Part shown: positions 62,303 through 64,000 of the stretch, in pieces
Position numbering within the stretch: position 1 is the stretch's first letter
Layout of the letters: every line of letters starts with the position of its first letter
Assembly (NCBI RefSeq): GCF_035917335.1
Contig: NZ_CP109067.1
Span: 5,951,001 to 6,015,000, forward strand
DNA: 64,000 nt
Origin: Micromonospora sp. NBC_01813
Lineage (GTDB): Bacteria; Actinomycetota; Actinomycetes; Mycobacteriales; Micromonosporaceae
Reading direction: 5' to 3'
Position numbers and translations under genes: made by a program
The notes under the pieces: generated by a model
Databases searched by the model: none
The model's input: the letters and a program-made list of their open reading frames with translations, nothing else
Told to the model about the DNA's origin: nothing

Positions 62303-62573
62303 CGGCGGTGTACCGGTGCGTTGTAGACGCCGTACGGTGCAGATGCCAACGGCGCCGCGCTCGGGAGCCAGGCTTTGCGCCTATTGCTCCGGCTGCGACG
62401 CCGTGGCCTTTCCCTGCACCCCCCGCAGGCTCTTGATACCGGTCTGAACGTGGCCGGCCGGGCACAGGTAACGGGGCCGCCGCCGGTTTCGTCCCTTCGG
62501 CCGACCCCGGTCGGCGGATCGGCCAGCACCGCTCGCCTTCTCGACGGACGTACGCCGACGTAGGGTAGGGCCC
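62303..62573 (+). other. Spacer with terminator-like hairpin and leaderless promoter candidate
   Basis: This 271-base gap contains CCTGC-N7-GCAGG (62412-62428) followed by CTCTTGAT, a possible terminator for the T7SS-like trio. Immediately before the PSP1 gene, TAGGGT at 62562-62567 sits seven bases before the ATG, suggesting a leaderless mRNA. No gene was recognised. Confidence 0.4.
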
Positions 62574-63407
62574 ATGGGGATGCTCTGCGCGGTCAGTTTC
62601 AACCGGTACGGGCGTCTCTTCTACCTCGATCCGGGCGACCTGCGGCCGGCCGTCGGTGACAAGGTCCTGGTGCCCACCGAGGACGGCACCGAGGTCGCCG
62701 AGTGCGTATGGGCGCCGCAGTGGGTCGACGAGGAGACCGACGGGTTCCCCCGGGTCGCCGGGCTGGCCACCGACCAGGATCTGCACCGTGACGAGGTGCA
62801 GCGCAAGCGCAAGGCCGAGGCGAAGGTGGCGGCGAAGCGGCTGATCCGCGACCACGGGTTGCCGATGAAGGTGGTCGCCGTCGATCACGTGTTGGAGCCG
62901 GGCACGCTCAGCAGCGCCCGCGCCACCATCTACTTCACCGCCCCGCACCGGGTGGACTTCCGGTCGTTGGTGCGTGACCTCGGTGCCACCCTGCACTGCC
63001 GGGTGGAGCTGCGGCAGCTCTCCGCTCGGGATTCGGCCCGGGTGCAGGGCGGGATCGGCTCCTGCGGGCGCGATCTGTGCTGCGCCACCTTCCTCACCGA
63101 CTTCGAGCCGGTGACGATCCGGATGGCCAAAGACCAGGATCTGCCGCTGAACCCGCTGCGGATCTCCGGTGCCTGCGGGCGGCTGATGTGCTGCCTGAAA
63201 TACGAACATCCGCTGTACGCGGACAGCGCCAACTACCCCACGTCCGGTCAGCGGGTCGAGACCGACCAGGGGACGGCGAAGGTGGTGTCCCGGCATCCAC
63301 CGAGCGAGACGGTCACCGTACGGCAGATTTCCGACGGGTCGGTCAAACGGTGCGCCCTGTCCGAGGTCTGCGGCCCCCGCCAGGCGTACGAGAAGCGCGA
63401 AGCGTAG
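62574..63407 (+). CDS. PSP1 / RicT-family protein
   Basis: This 277-residue soluble protein has the family hallmarks: FNRYGRLFYLDPGDLRPAVGDKVLVPTEDGTEVAECVW at the N terminus, GTLSSARATIYFTAPHRVDFRSLVRDL in the middle, and cysteine motifs GSCGRDLCCATFL and ACGRLMCCLKYEHP. Bacillus RicT/YaaT, part of an iron-sulfur RNA-maturation complex with RicA and RicF, shares this domain next to holB and tmk. Here the gene is separated from holB by the T7SS-like trio. The four-cysteine set could bind a cluster. Confidence 0.9.
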   Translation: MGMLCAVSFNRYGRLFYLDPGDLRPAVGDKVLVPTEDGTEVAECVWAPQWVDEETDGFPRVAGLATDQDLHRDEVQRKRKAEAKVAAKRLIRDHGLPMKVVAVDHVLEPGTLSSARATIYFTAPHRVDFRSLVRDLGATLHCRVELRQLSARDSARVQGGIGSCGRDLCCATFLTDFEPVTIRMAKDQDLPLNPLRISGACGRLMCCLKYEHPLYADSANYPTSGQRVETDQGTAKVVSRHPPSETVTVRQISDGSVKRCALSEVCGPRQAYEKREA

Positions 63408-63429
63408 GCCCTGCATAGCCCTGGGTAGG

Positions 63430-63622
63430 CCTCGGGGTGAGCGTGACCGCCCGGATCTCCCATCCATCCCCCGGATGCGACGGGGGTGCGGTCTTGCTCT
63501 GACCGCGTACCTCGCTGTTCAGGTGTTTCCTCCCGGGGGGCAACGGGAAGGCCCGGAAGGTGCCGGCACCGTGAGCAGCGAGTGCGGGGAGCGGTGAGGC
63601 GTGACGCACGCTCACCCCGAGG
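63430..63622. other. Structured element bounded by a 16-bp perfect inverted repeat
   Basis: CCTCGGGGTGAGCGTG (63430-63445) is the exact complement of 63607-63622, enclosing 161 bases. Inside are ACCGC/GCGGT (63446, 63591), CCCCC/GGGGG (63468, 63482), GCGGTC/GACCGC (63488, 63501), CTCGCTG/CAGCGAG (63511, 63576), TCCCG/CGGGA (63531, 63544) and the self-complementary GGTGCCGGCACC. These nest without conflict into a multi-branched fold. It lies between convergent genes and could be a structured RNA, a MITE-like insertion or an elaborate terminator. Confidence 0.55.
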
Positions 63623-63624
63623 TG

Positions 63625-63933
63625 TTACTGCCCCGGAACGCGAGCCGAATCGGGTTCAGGCTCACGCCCCGGGGGCTCAATGGGTTTGGTGACTGCGCCG
63701 TTCCTGGCGAGCGCGTCCCGGTAGGCGCGGACGCTGACGATTGCGCCGTCGCGGTCAGGGTCCTCGCTGTTGATCTCCCGGCCGTAGAGCGTCACCCAGG
63801 ACCGCCAGTCCGGGGACGGCCAGACCTCCTCGACCCGCAGGCGGATCGGGCGTCGACCGTCCAGGTGGTCGCATTGGCGCAGCGCCACCAGATCTCCCGG
63901 GCAGACCACCACCGGGGGTGTGGGCTCAGGCAT
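63625..63933 (-). CDS. Small hypothetical protein
   Basis: This 102-residue protein begins MPEPTPPVVVCPGDLVALRQCDHLDGRRPIRLRVEEVWPSPDWRSWVTLYG. It looks like a small beta-barrel with two cysteines and ends in a disordered charged tail. The ATG overlaps the stop of an upstream partial gene, so it is the second gene of a short operon entering from the right edge. No family is recognised; similar short genes accompany GntR-type modules in actinomycetes. Confidence 0.65.
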   Translation of the reverse strand: MPEPTPPVVVCPGDLVALRQCDHLDGRRPIRLRVEEVWPSPDWRSWVTLYGREINSEDPDRDGAIVSVRAYRDALARNGAVTKPIEPPGREPEPDSARVPGQ

Positions 63934-64000
63934 CGTCGAGTGCTCCGTACGACTCGGCGGATTCGGTCGTGCGGTGCGGGAGGTGGGTCCGGGCCGTCGC
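63926..64000 (-). CDS. Partial hypothetical protein (3' end only)
   Basis: The minus-strand frame is open from the right edge to a stop at 63926-63928 and reads TARTHLPHRTTESAESYGALDDA at its C terminus. It overlaps the next start by eight bases, the coupling pattern typical of this genome. Too little is visible to assign a function. Confidence 0.4.
   Translation of the reverse strand, partial: ATARTHLPHRTTESAESYGALDDA

Noticed and set aside
63511-63582. GTTCAGG, GGAAGG and GCAGC in order, reminiscent of the bacterial SRP RNA tip.
   Set aside because: In SRP RNA these lie within about 25 contiguous bases closing a GGAA-type tetraloop; here they are spread over 70 bases and do not form that hairpin.

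Overview
The window is high-GC actinobacterial chromosome, most likely from the family Micromonosporaceae (Micromonospora-like). The reasons are the very high G+C by eye, frequent GTG starts, many 4-bp stop/start overlaps (GTGA, ATGA), and gene orders shared with Streptomyces and Mycobacterium. No rRNA, tRNA, CRISPR array, transposase or integrase gene was recognised.

Layout. 1-17839: respiratory-chain block. The end of a geranylgeranyl-reductase-type flavoprotein is followed by the full 14-gene nuoA-N operon (complex I) and a long-chain polyprenyl diphosphate synthase, so complex I sits between genes for its quinone. 18112-21158: an IclR regulator, an ECF sigma/anti-sigma pair with a SigL-like promoter, a GNAT acetyltransferase and a small membrane protein. 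21283-26046: a partial type VII secretion (T7SS) locus with eccB, two WXG100 proteins, and a large SseB-domain protein coupled to a small partner. 26069-33361: an alpha/beta hydrolase, a C45-type acyltransferase/peptidase, a lipoprotein, a secreted M6 metalloprotease and acetyl-CoA synthetase.

33534-45110 matches the mycobacterial Rv3662c-Rv3654c order: degenerate Fic-fold protein, HAD phosphatase, Ssd (septum-site/TadZ-like), then tadA-tadB-tadC-flp-tadE-TadG-like pilus genes. Here ssd and tadA are separated by about 4.2 kb of accessory DNA (about 36773-40945) carrying TetR, siderophore-interacting-type flavoprotein, SDR, GntR and three tiny coupled ORFs. The junction next to tadA carries a second, internally deleted copy of the ssd promoter and 5' end, plus DnaA-box-like repeats, so the island appears to have arisen by duplication and insertion. 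The divergent HAD-ssd gap (35124-35680) holds strong hairpins and may encode a non-coding RNA.

45155-64000: conserved core block (DEAD-box helicase, BldG-type anti-anti-sigma and anti-sigma pair, K+-independent H+-pyrophosphatase, lipoprotein, topoisomerase I, TetR, MFS-thymidylate kinase fusion, DNA polymerase III delta'). It is followed by a small T7SS-like trio (YbaB-like, EspC-like and WXG-like proteins), a PSP1/RicT-family protein, an unexplained structured element of about 190 bp, and two small genes at the right edge.
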